Virus record (IMG/VR): IMGVR_UViG_3300021956_000036 | Coordinates: 1 to 36,109 of that record | Direction: 5' to 3' (one strand) | Origin: a virus | DNA: 36,109 bases | In this document: positions 23,373 to 28,928 of the stretch, piece after piece | How positions within the stretch are numbered: position 1 is the stretch's first letter | Layout of the letters: every line of letters starts with the position of its first letter | Notes under the pieces: model-generated | What the model saw: only the letters and a program-made list of their open reading frames with translations | Database searches by the model: none | What the model was told of the DNA's origin: nothing | Translations under genes and position numbers: made by a program

Positions 23373-24303
23373 TGTACTGAGTGTACAGAGTGAGTCATAT
23401 GATAGTACAATGATGGAGCAATATATAGTTGAGCAGATTGAGTCATACGGATTGACTCCAATACATGACAAAGGAAATATCTATTGTGTTAAGGGTATTG
23501 CAGATGCATACCCATGTATTGTGTCTCACATGGATAGTGTACACAAAATCATCCCAAATGACCACTACAAAATCATGCATGATGATAACTATGCAATGGG
23601 ATTGAATACAGCTACCATGAAGCCTACAGGATGTGGAGGTGATGACAAAGTGGGTATCTATGCTTGTTTAAGATTATTGCAAGAGTATGAGTGTATCAAA
23701 GTAGCTTTTTTTAGAGATGAAGAGGTGGGATGTGATGGTAGCTATGATGCAGATGTTGAATTTTTTAAGGATGTAAGATTTGTGTTGCAATGTGATAGAA
23801 GAGGTAATGAGGATTTTGTGAGTGAGATATATGGCACTCAATTACAGAATAAAAAATTTAAAAAGCAAGTATCACCACTATTGAGAAATCATGGCTACAA
23901 ATTTAGTTCAGGGATGTTGACAGATGTATATGCACTAACACAAATTGGAGTGAGTGTATCAGTTGCAAATATTTCCTGTGGATATTACAATCCTCACATG
24001 GATGATGAGATTGTTGTATTTGAGGATGTTGAAAATTGTGTTGAGCTGTGCAGAGAAATATTTGATACCATGCAAGAAACTTATCCTGTACAGAGACACA
24101 AATCATACAAAAAGTCATCAAAACATCAATACAGCAAGTATTCATACCAATGGGATGATATTGACACAGGATGGGGAGTAGGTGATTATAAGAGCATGGA
24201 AATCTGTGAGGGATGTAATGAGTGGAAATACCTCAAGGATATTAAGTATGTGGACAGGTATAGTACATATATGTGTAAGGATTGTGTTGAGGTATATATG
24301 TAA
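23353..24303 (+). CDS. Clan-MH zinc peptidase (M20/M28/M42-like) with C-terminal zinc ribbon (316 aa)
   Basis: The complete set of metal and catalytic residues of co-catalytic zinc exopeptidases can be seen: SHMDS (His59, Asp61), GGDDKVG (Asp97/98), DEEVG (Glu123/124), CDRRG (Asp148) and NPHMDDE (His215). Motifs are closest to PepT (GADDK) and M42 (DEEVG). Only about 66 residues separate Asp148 from His215, so the lid/dimerisation domain of M20 enzymes is absent or tiny. Residues 285-311 add CEGC...CKDC, a probable zinc ribbon, after a basic YKKSSKHQY linker. It likely hydrolyses a peptide or peptide-like amide bond in the cytoplasm; no signal peptide. Translationally coupled to the 536-aa gene and followed by a terminator. 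Confidence 0.85.
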   Translation: MRQELINVLSVQSESYDSTMMEQYIVEQIESYGLTPIHDKGNIYCVKGIADAYPCIVSHMDSVHKIIPNDHYKIMHDDNYAMGLNTATMKPTGCGGDDKVGIYACLRLLQEYECIKVAFFRDEEVGCDGSYDADVEFFKDVRFVLQCDRRGNEDFVSEIYGTQLQNKKFKKQVSPLLRNHGYKFSSGMLTDVYALTQIGVSVSVANISCGYYNPHMDDEIVVFEDVENCVELCREIFDTMQETYPVQRHKSYKKSSKHQYSKYSYQWDDIDTGWGVGDYKSMEICEGCNEWKYLKDIKYVDRYSTYMCKDCVEVYM

Positions 24304-24328
24304 GTCAAAATCCATACAATAATTGACA

Positions 24329-24356
24329 GGGGTGCATCAAAAGTGCATCCCTTTTT
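24329..24356 (+). terminator. Intrinsic terminator after accessory cassette
   Basis: Stem GGGGTGCA / TGCATCCC (24329-24336 with 24344-24351, one G-T pair), 7-base loop, then TTTTT. It lies 26 bases after the peptidase stop and closes the cassette as a separate transcription unit. Confidence 0.8.
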
Positions 24357-24759
24357 GGGTACAGGACATACCTAATAATCAAAAAAGCTATTTTAAGCCA
24401 AAATAAGACAAGAAAAAAATAAATTAATACAATGATAACACAATAAAAAGATAAGTCAAATATGAGTCTAAAAATAGGCAATAGATTGATTTTAGTATCA
24501 ATATCGCAATGTCATGCAATCAACTGATTATTGTGTACAATGTGCACATACGATTGTTAGTTGATATGCGAACTATTGCAACTACAAATTAGTCGCAAAA
24601 ACCTGCCAAAAACCCTATGCAAAAACTCCCCAAAAACTTCCCAAAAACCCCACAAAAATCCAGCAGACAAAAACCTAACAAAAACTTTTTTAAAAATTAT
24701 TTGACAAAAACTTCAAAATATTCCAAAAACTTTCTAATTTTACCAAAAACTTTAAAACT
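24357..24759. other. Gene-free region before replication genes
   Basis: No coding frame is supported. The left half (24357-24590) is AT-rich with scattered palindromes, such as GTGTACAATGTGCAC near 24534-24548. The right half holds the phased A-tract array annotated separately. A promoter for the rightward replication genes must lie here or upstream, and it is the best place for a replication origin given the DnaA-like gene that follows. Confidence 0.55.
24596..24750. repeat. Array of CAAAAAC repeats, helically phased A5 tracts
   Basis: CAAAAAC or close variants begin at 24596, 24607, 24620, 24631, 24642, 24653 (CAAAAAT), 24668, 24679, 24705, 24724 and 24744. The first six steps are 11, 13, 11, 11 and 11 bases, close to one helical turn. 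A5 tracts repeated in phase with the helix are known to bend DNA. The array could be a curved promoter element, an iteron set or an origin. The words between tracts are variable and pyrimidine-rich (CCTGC, CCCTATG, CTCCC). Confidence 0.75.
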
Positions 24760-24960
24760 ATGAAGAAATTTGAATTTATCTGCAAGACAGATTTAGTAAC
24801 TGGAGACAAAGTATACCTAACAAGAGAAGATGGTATTTATGTGCCATCTAGCCTACGCCTCAACAAGGATCAAGCATATGACATATTCATAAAGCTAACT
24901 AACCAGGAGCCTATGGAAATGTTTGAAGTACTAGAGACAAAAACTTCCCCCAACGAATAA
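24760..24960 (+). CDS. Hypothetical protein (66 aa), first gene of replication block
   Basis: Begins KKFEFICKTDLVTGDKVYLT and contains VPSSLRLNKDQAYDIFIKL. It is a small mixed alpha/beta protein of unknown family. The last codons continue the CAAAAAC theme of the upstream array (GAGACAAAAACTTCC). Position directly after the A-tract region makes it the first translated gene of this operon. Confidence 0.65.
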   Translation: MKKFEFICKTDLVTGDKVYLTREDGIYVPSSLRLNKDQAYDIFIKLTNQEPMEMFEVLETKTSPNE

Positions 24961-24982
24961 AACAAAAAACCCCTAAAAACCC

Positions 24983-25210
24983 ATGAACAAGATTACTCAA
25001 GACTTAAAAAGAAAAGGAGTCAAAGAAGAACTAACCTATGTAAATTCCAATGGTAAAATTTCAAAGCGTTTTACCTATAAAGGAATGATTATTAAATGGG
25101 ATAATTTCATCCTAAATGGCAAGTTCTACTATTGGAGAGCCTCTTTCTATGCGAGTCTTGAGGCTTGTATCAGTGGAATCGACAGACACATTAACCATTT
25201 TAAAAAGTAA
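24983..25210 (+). CDS. Hypothetical protein (75 aa)
   Basis: Contains KRKGVKEELTYVNSNGKISK, FTYKGMIIKWDNFILNGKFY and a helical SLEACISGIDRHINHFKK end. It is basic, with a strand-rich middle, and was not recognised. It precedes the helix-turn-helix-like 65-aa gene by three bases. Confidence 0.65.
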   Translation: MNKITQDLKRKGVKEELTYVNSNGKISKRFTYKGMIIKWDNFILNGKFYYWRASFYASLEACISGIDRHINHFKK

Positions 25211-25213
25211 ACT

Positions 25214-25411
25214 ATGATTGAGGTAAAGGATTATAGATCCATGATAAGACATGGAGACATCAAAAAACTCATGCAACTAACAGGCTTGAGTAGGTATTTA
25301 ATTGAGACAAGAATTGAGAAAGGCGATTGGGAAATGCACGAAATCCTAAAAACCTATTTTGAGAAGAGATTAGAGACATTAAAAAACCAATTATGGGAAA
25401 ATCAACATTAA
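25214..25411 (+). CDS. Small helix-turn-helix-like protein (65 aa)
   Basis: The segment IKKLMQLTGLSRYLIETRIEKG (about residues 17-38, two pieces) has the spacing of a helix-turn-helix, and the C-terminus is a charged helix. It overlaps the DnaA-like gene by 19 bases. It may be a transcription factor of the early region or an accessory factor of replication initiation. This is inferred from the helix pattern only. Confidence 0.6.
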   Translation: MIEVKDYRSMIRHGDIKKLMQLTGLSRYLIETRIEKGDWEMHEILKTYFEKRLETLKNQLWENQH

Positions 25412-25752
25412 CATATTACGTTATTCCAGGCTTAAAGCTTAAAAAGGTAAGGTTTCAGCGTGTTATTATGGCTGTAGCTGAATCTTTTGATATAAGTCCT
25501 AGATTAATGATGAGCAAGAGCAGACAAAGAGAATTAGTATTGGCAAGAAATATGTGTATGTACGTTATGAAAACATACTTTAACATGACACTAAAAGAAG
25601 TAGGATTAGCGTTTAACAGAGACCACACGACAGCAATCCATGCCATTAGAATGTTTAAACAAGATAGAGAGGTAAATGAGCACTACCAAAAAATCTATGA
25701 TGAACTTAAACAAAAATTAGAACTTAGAAAAGGAATTGAACTTATTAAATAA
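25393..25752 (+). CDS. Stand-alone DnaA domain IV-like DNA-binding protein (119 aa)
   Basis: Residues about 30-95 match the DNA-binding C-terminal domain of DnaA (Bac_DnaA_C): SKSRQRELVLARNMCMYVMK, then MTLKEVGLAFNRDHTTAIHA. The DHTTAIHA segment (77-84) is the signature helix-turn-helix loop that reads DnaA boxes. There is no AAA+ ATPase part. Such solo domains occur in phages of Bacteroidota and may bind the origin, recruit helicase loaders, or compete with host DnaA. The gene is in the replication operon close to the A-tract array. Confidence 0.88.
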   Translation: MGKSTLTYYVIPGLKLKKVRFQRVIMAVAESFDISPRLMMSKSRQRELVLARNMCMYVMKTYFNMTLKEVGLAFNRDHTTAIHAIRMFKQDREVNEHYQKIYDELKQKLELRKGIELIK

Positions 25753-25770
25753 ACCATAAACCAACACAAT

Positions 25771-25965
25771 ATGTTATCAAATTTCCACCTTATGTCAGAC
25801 AATGACAAAAAACTTCTAGTTGCAAAAATTTTGCACGAGATTAACTATTCACAAGCTTCGTTTGATTTAATCACTTCATTGATTAAAGTTTGGGAACAAT
25901 ACCCAACAAGAGAAGCACATTTCTTTAACACTCAAAACACATACAATGGAATTACAAAAAACTAA
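25771..25965 (+). CDS. Hypothetical protein (64 aa)
   Basis: A helical protein (SDNDKKLLVAKILHEINYSQ, then FDLITSLIKVWEQYP) with no family recognised. Its end overlaps the start of the next gene by 20 bases, which supports cotranslation. Confidence 0.6.
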   Translation: MLSNFHLMSDNDKKLLVAKILHEINYSQASFDLITSLIKVWEQYPTREAHFFNTQNTYNGITKN

Positions 25966-26614
25966 CCCAAGCTACGAGTTAATCAATAAAGACTCTATGC
26001 TTCAATTATCTAACGAGCTTTCTAAACTTATCAAAGAAAAAGGATTAAGCTCAAACATTCAAGGTAAACAATTCGTAAACGTAGAAGGATGGCAGTTTGC
26101 TGGTGCTTCTTTAGGATTGATGCCTATTATAACAAACACTCAAGACTTATCAAATGAGACTACTATTAAATACATGGCTACTTGTGAAGTCCGTAATATT
26201 AATACTGGCAATGTTGTTGCTACTGGTATTGCCCTATGTTCCAATGCCGAAAAAACTAAAAGGTACTTTGACGAGTATGCTATTTTATCTATGGCACAAA
26301 CTAGAGCAATCGGTAAGGCGTATCGTAATCTCTTGGCTTGGTTAATGAAGGCTGCTGGATTTGAAGCTACTCCTGCTGAAGAAATGGATTTTGCAGTAGA
26401 AGAGCCTAAAAAACCTTCTAAGCCAGTAGTTGAAGTAGTTGCTGAAATTGTTGAAGAAGGACCAAGTAAAGAAGAATTAATGATGGAAGTTGCTAAATGT
26501 ACCAAAGTTAAACAGCTTACTGATTTATACTTTCAATACAAACAATCTTTTGATGCTGACCAAACATTAATGGCAGTATTAAAAGCTAAAAAAGATAATA
26601 TAACCCAAAAATAA
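25946..26614 (+). CDS. Putative recombination / single-strand annealing-type protein (222 aa)
   Basis: Core residues 40-146 contain VNVEGWQFAGASLGLMPII, YMATCEVRNINTGNVVATGIA in the middle, and SMAQTRAIGKAYRNLLAWLM with AAGFEATPAEEM. The pattern of a short beta meander followed by a SMAQTRA.GKA.R helix and a TPAEEM end is shared by phage proteins found in recombination or replication loci and looks distantly Erf/Rad52-like. I am not certain of the family. A Pro/Val/Glu-rich linker (151-173) leads to a helical C-terminal domain. Confidence 0.55.
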   Translation: MELQKTNPSYELINKDSMLQLSNELSKLIKEKGLSSNIQGKQFVNVEGWQFAGASLGLMPIITNTQDLSNETTIKYMATCEVRNINTGNVVATGIALCSNAEKTKRYFDEYAILSMAQTRAIGKAYRNLLAWLMKAAGFEATPAEEMDFAVEEPKKPSKPVVEVVAEIVEEGPSKEELMMEVAKCTKVKQLTDLYFQYKQSFDADQTLMAVLKAKKDNITQK

Positions 26615-26619
26615 AAATT

Positions 26620-26835
26620 ATGTTTCAAACTAGTGGTACATATACAACTTATCCAGCTTCAACATCTTTTGTTGAAATGCCTTTTACTAATATTTTAATT
26701 ATTGAAATTCCATTTGAATTTAATACAGAATACATAAATAAAATTAAGCAAGATATATTAAATCCTTATATAATATTTATAGTTAACCCTAATTTAAAGG
26801 AAACTAAAACTACATTAATAACAAAAAACAAATAA
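26620..26835 (+). CDS. Hypothetical protein (71 aa)
   Basis: Contains FVEMPFTNILIIEIPFEFN and IKQDILNPYIIFIVNPN. It is strand-rich and hydrophobic, without a clear transmembrane segment. It lies in a tight row between the putative annealing protein and the 154-aa gene. Not recognised. Confidence 0.6.
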   Translation: MFQTSGTYTTYPASTSFVEMPFTNILIIEIPFEFNTEYINKIKQDILNPYIIFIVNPNLKETKTTLITKNK

Positions 26836-26836
26836 C

Positions 26837-27301
26837 ATGAGTTTAGAATTATTACCAAAAATAGAATTAAGTTCTATAGAACCGAACAAGTTTAATATAG
26901 AATTATTAAAGCAAACAATAGTTGCTCACTTTAGAGAGTCTGGTGAATCACCTTTAGAGATGCTAGTAAAGTCAGAAGCTTTACAACAGCTTTTAGATGG
27001 CATTAGAGCCGAATTAAAAGAAGATGTAATCGCTGAGCTTGATAAATATCCTCAAGGTAAAGCAGATGTATTAGGAGCTGAACTTGCCAAAATGGAGTCA
27101 GGTGTTAAGTATGCTTATGATGGCGATTACACATGGCAAAAACTTAACCAAGAAGTGGAAGCTGTTAAGTACAAGCTAAAGGAAAGAGAAGCATTGCTAA
27201 AAGCTATTAAAGAGCCATTGGTTGATCCTGAAACTGGTGAGATGATTTATCCTGCACCAAAATATAGCACAACAACATTTAAAATTAGTTTAAAGAAATA
27301 A
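26837..27301 (+). CDS. Conserved helical phage protein (154 aa)
   Basis: Mostly alpha-helical with a long coiled coil (SPLEMLVKSEALQQLLDGIR, then WQKLNQEVEAVKYKLKEREALL). The C-terminus DPETGEMIYPAPKYSTTTFKIS (split at 20 residues: ends STTTFKISLKK) is a motif recurring in Bacteroidota phage proteins next to recombination genes. The function is unknown. It may partner with the protein at 25946-26614. Confidence 0.65.
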   Translation: MSLELLPKIELSSIEPNKFNIELLKQTIVAHFRESGESPLEMLVKSEALQQLLDGIRAELKEDVIAELDKYPQGKADVLGAELAKMESGVKYAYDGDYTWQKLNQEVEAVKYKLKEREALLKAIKEPLVDPETGEMIYPAPKYSTTTFKISLKK

Positions 27302-27303
27302 CT

Positions 27304-27501
27304 ATGCGTTTAGGCACATATACCGACACACTTGAACTAGAGAATGAAATGCTCAGAGATAAGGTCAAAAAACTTCAAGAGCAATTAGACTCATACTTAG
27401 AAGCTGAAAGAAAGGTTAAAACCCTTATGGATGATTCTTATAAGTTAGATCAAGGCATCGTAAACATGATGAATACATTTAGAAGGAAACAATCTTATTA
27501 A
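27304..27501 (+). CDS. Small coiled-coil protein (65 aa)
   Basis: Nearly the whole sequence is a coiled coil (TLELENEMLRDKVKKLQEQL, then YLEAERKVKTLMDD). No family recognised. It begins two bases after the preceding stop. It is followed by a hairpin-containing gap. Confidence 0.6.
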   Translation: MRLGTYTDTLELENEMLRDKVKKLQEQLDSYLEAERKVKTLMDDSYKLDQGIVNMMNTFRRKQSY

Positions 27502-27502
27502 A

Positions 27503-27567
27503 TTAATAGCCCCCTACATTTATTTTTAACTTAGTGGTGTTAGTTATGTCAAATCATGGGGGCTTAA
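27503..27567 (+). promoter_or_regulatory. Hairpin with G/C-rich stem between small genes
   Basis: AGCCCCC (27508-27514) can pair with GGGGGCT (27558-27564) around a 43-base loop that itself contains a TAACT/AGTTA stem. The run after the stem (TAATTTTACTTT) is only weakly U-rich. It may be a leaky terminator, an RNA processing signal or a leader for the membrane peptide that follows 10 bases later. Confidence 0.5.
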
Positions 27568-27576
27568 TTTTACTTT

Positions 27577-27702
27577 ATGAAAATATTAGAATTTCTTAAA
27601 TTTTTCTTTATATCAGTTCCATTAGCTTGTTTGCTATTTGTTACAGCCAACATTTACTTTGAATTAAAAAGATTATATAATGGGTTTAGAACTAGAGCCT
27701 AA
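27577..27702 (+). CDS. Small membrane peptide (41 aa)
   Basis: ATG at 27577-27579, TAA at 27700-27702. A single transmembrane helix covers about residues 6-27 (LKFFFISVPLACLLFVTANI) and is followed by a basic tail LKRLYNGFRTRA. The end overlaps the next gene by 23 bases in another frame. No function recognised. Confidence 0.55.
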   Translation: MKILEFLKFFFISVPLACLLFVTANIYFELKRLYNGFRTRA

Positions 27703-27895
27703 TGGATTTGAAAACAATATTAAAGTACGCATGATATTTACAGACGATAAAACTGAAATATGGTTTCAATCTATAGCGGCAGCGAGTAGGAAAACAGGAA
27801 TTAATGCCAAGTCAATAAGGGATGGCTTGAATCCAATAGCTAGAAAAAAGTTTAGCTACGATCAAAGACCTATAGTCTTTAGAATTAAGAAATAA
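27680..27895 (+). CDS. NUMOD1-like stand-alone DNA-binding protein (71 aa)
   Basis: Residues about 30-55 (QSIAAASRKTGINAKSIRDG, then LNPIARKKF) match the NUMOD1/helix-turn-helix module that homing endonucleases (GIY-YIG, HNH) use for DNA binding (S..AA...TGI....I...L). Here the module stands alone with a short beta N-terminus, without any nuclease. It may be a remnant of a homing endonuclease or a small regulator. Confidence 0.65.
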   Translation: MGLELEPNGFENNIKVRMIFTDDKTEIWFQSIAAASRKTGINAKSIRDGLNPIARKKFSYDQRPIVFRIKK

Positions 27896-27896
27896 T

Positions 27897-27904
27897 TATA
27901 TTTG
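27897..27904 (+). promoter_or_regulatory. Putative -7 promoter box upstream of replisome organiser
   Basis: TATATTTG fits TAnnTTTG two bases after the stop of the preceding gene. Transcription would start around 27911, exactly at the left arm of the hairpin GTTGCAGA, so the transcript would begin with the structured leader annotated at 27913-27995. Confidence 0.45.
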
Positions 27905-27912
27905 TAGTGAGT

Positions 27913-27995
27913 GTTGCAGACTCATTAGTAACTTATTGCCCTTGACTAGAACCCCTATCTGCAACGTAGGGGGGAAATGATAGGGCTCTTTTTTT
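27913..27995 (+). promoter_or_regulatory. Structured leader with terminator/anti-terminator alternatives (attenuator candidate)
   Basis: Three pairings compete for the same bases. GTTGCAGA (27913-27920) pairs with TCTGCAAC (27958-27965). CCCCTA (27952-27957) pairs with TAGGGG (27967-27972). CCCTATC (27953-27959) pairs with GATAGGG (27979-27985), and this last stem is followed by CTC and seven T, ending one base before the ATG at 27996. The last combination is an intrinsic terminator placed directly in front of the gene. The others would prevent it. It resembles no riboswitch that I can name. Confidence 0.6.
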
Positions 27996-28610
27996 ATGAA
28001 TCATAATTGGTACGCAGTATTACCTGCAAAAATTCTATTAAGCAAAGAACTTACGGACAAACAAAAATTGCTTATTGCTTTGGTTTCTAATCTTTCAAAC
28101 GAAAGAGGTTATTGCTTTGCATCTAATCGTTATTTAGGTGAATGTTTAGATTGTTCTGAATCAACCATCAAAGACCATTTAAAAAAACTTGAAGGATTAG
28201 GTCTGTTAGGTAGAATTGTTAAACTGAAACAAAATGGAGAAGTAGAGTTTAGATCATTGGTTATAAATATTGATATACACCAGCCAGAAAATACTACTAC
28301 CCCAGCCGAAAAACTAACCCACCCCCCAGCCGAAAAACTGGCTCATAATAACAAAGAATATAATAACAAAGTTAATAAGATATATAATGGTAAAGATGCC
28401 TTTGTTGGTAGGGTTAATGAGTTTAGAGATAAACTTGGTAATCAATATGAATCATTTATTAGTTATTGGACCGAAGAAGATTCAAAAGGTAAAATGAGAT
28501 TTCAGGATCAAAAATTCTTTGACATTAGCAGAAGGATATCTACATGGGTAAAGAACTCAAAAAACTTTCAGCCAATAAATCAAGAAATACCTAAAATAAA
28601 GCTTAAATGA
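27996..28610 (+). CDS. Replisome organiser / helicase loader-like protein with N-terminal HTH (204 aa)
   Basis: Residues 1-80 form an HTH_36-type winged helix (NWYAVLPAKILLSKELTDKQ, FASNRYLGECLDCSESTIKD and HLKKLEGLGLLGR). A proline/threonine-rich linker contains a tandem PAEKLTH/PAEKLAH repeat. The C-terminal part FISYWTEEDSKGKMRFQDQK with FDISRRISTWVKN is a motif at the ends of phage DnaD/lambda O-like replication proteins that load helicase. DnaB is encoded shortly downstream. The start codon follows a T-run, so expression may be controlled by transcription attenuation. Confidence 0.8.
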   Translation: MNHNWYAVLPAKILLSKELTDKQKLLIALVSNLSNERGYCFASNRYLGECLDCSESTIKDHLKKLEGLGLLGRIVKLKQNGEVEFRSLVINIDIHQPENTTTPAEKLTHPPAEKLAHNNKEYNNKVNKIYNGKDAFVGRVNEFRDKLGNQYESFISYWTEEDSKGKMRFQDQKFFDISRRISTWVKNSKNFQPINQEIPKIKLK

Positions 28611-28810
28611 TTCACGAACTTAGAAATACTATTGACGTAGAAACTCCACTTGGCTATGGTAAGGCTATAGCCTGGATTGACTATGGATCACAAGTAAACA
28701 CCGTATGGAAGGTTGTGCTTTACGCAGATGGTAGAGTTCGTAATTTTTACGATGATGATATATTAGTTTACCCTAATAAAATGGATGGAGGTGATATTCA
28801 TACAAGCTAA
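28607..28810 (+). CDS. Hypothetical small beta protein (67 aa)
   Basis: Overlaps the preceding gene by ATGA. The sequence (TPLGYGKAIAWIDYGSQVNT, then VWKVVLYADGRVRNFYDDDI) looks like a small SH3-like beta barrel, as often found near phage replication genes. The function is unknown. Confidence 0.65.
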   Translation: MIHELRNTIDVETPLGYGKAIAWIDYGSQVNTVWKVVLYADGRVRNFYDDDILVYPNKMDGGDIHTS

Positions 28811-28928
28811 AACAATAAAATCAAGTAAGTTTCCTATTGAAACACAAGGTGGATGCCATGTTAAAAACATAAAAGGGATTTACTATTTGATTAAAACAAT
28901 CACAATTCAACTAAACTACCCAAGATGA
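28791..28928 (+). CDS. Small basic protein overlapping DnaB start (45 aa)
   Basis: The frame runs from GTG 28791 and stops with TGA overlapping the DnaB ATG (ATGA at 28925-28928), a typical coupling arrangement. The product is basic and strand-prone (IFIQAKTIKSSKFPIETQ, VKNIKGIYYLIKTITIQ). It fills the otherwise empty 114 bases before dnaB. The start codon is uncertain, and a sequence GGAGG lies immediately before the GTG. Confidence 0.5.
   Translation: MIFIQAKTIKSSKFPIETQGGCHVKNIKGIYYLIKTITIQLNYPR

Noticed and set aside
24596-24750. CRISPR-like array
   Set aside because: The repeated word is only seven bases with gaps of 4-20 bases; no repeat of CRISPR length, no uniform spacers and no cas genes.
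20976-24759. Perfect DnaA boxes near the presumed origin
   Set aside because: No exact TTATNCACA was seen on either strand in the gaps; near matches such as TTTTACACG are not sufficient.
27898-27995. Known riboswitch (preQ1, SAM, fluoride or similar)
   Set aside because: I could not match the core consensus of any class that I remember; reported instead as an unassigned attenuator candidate.
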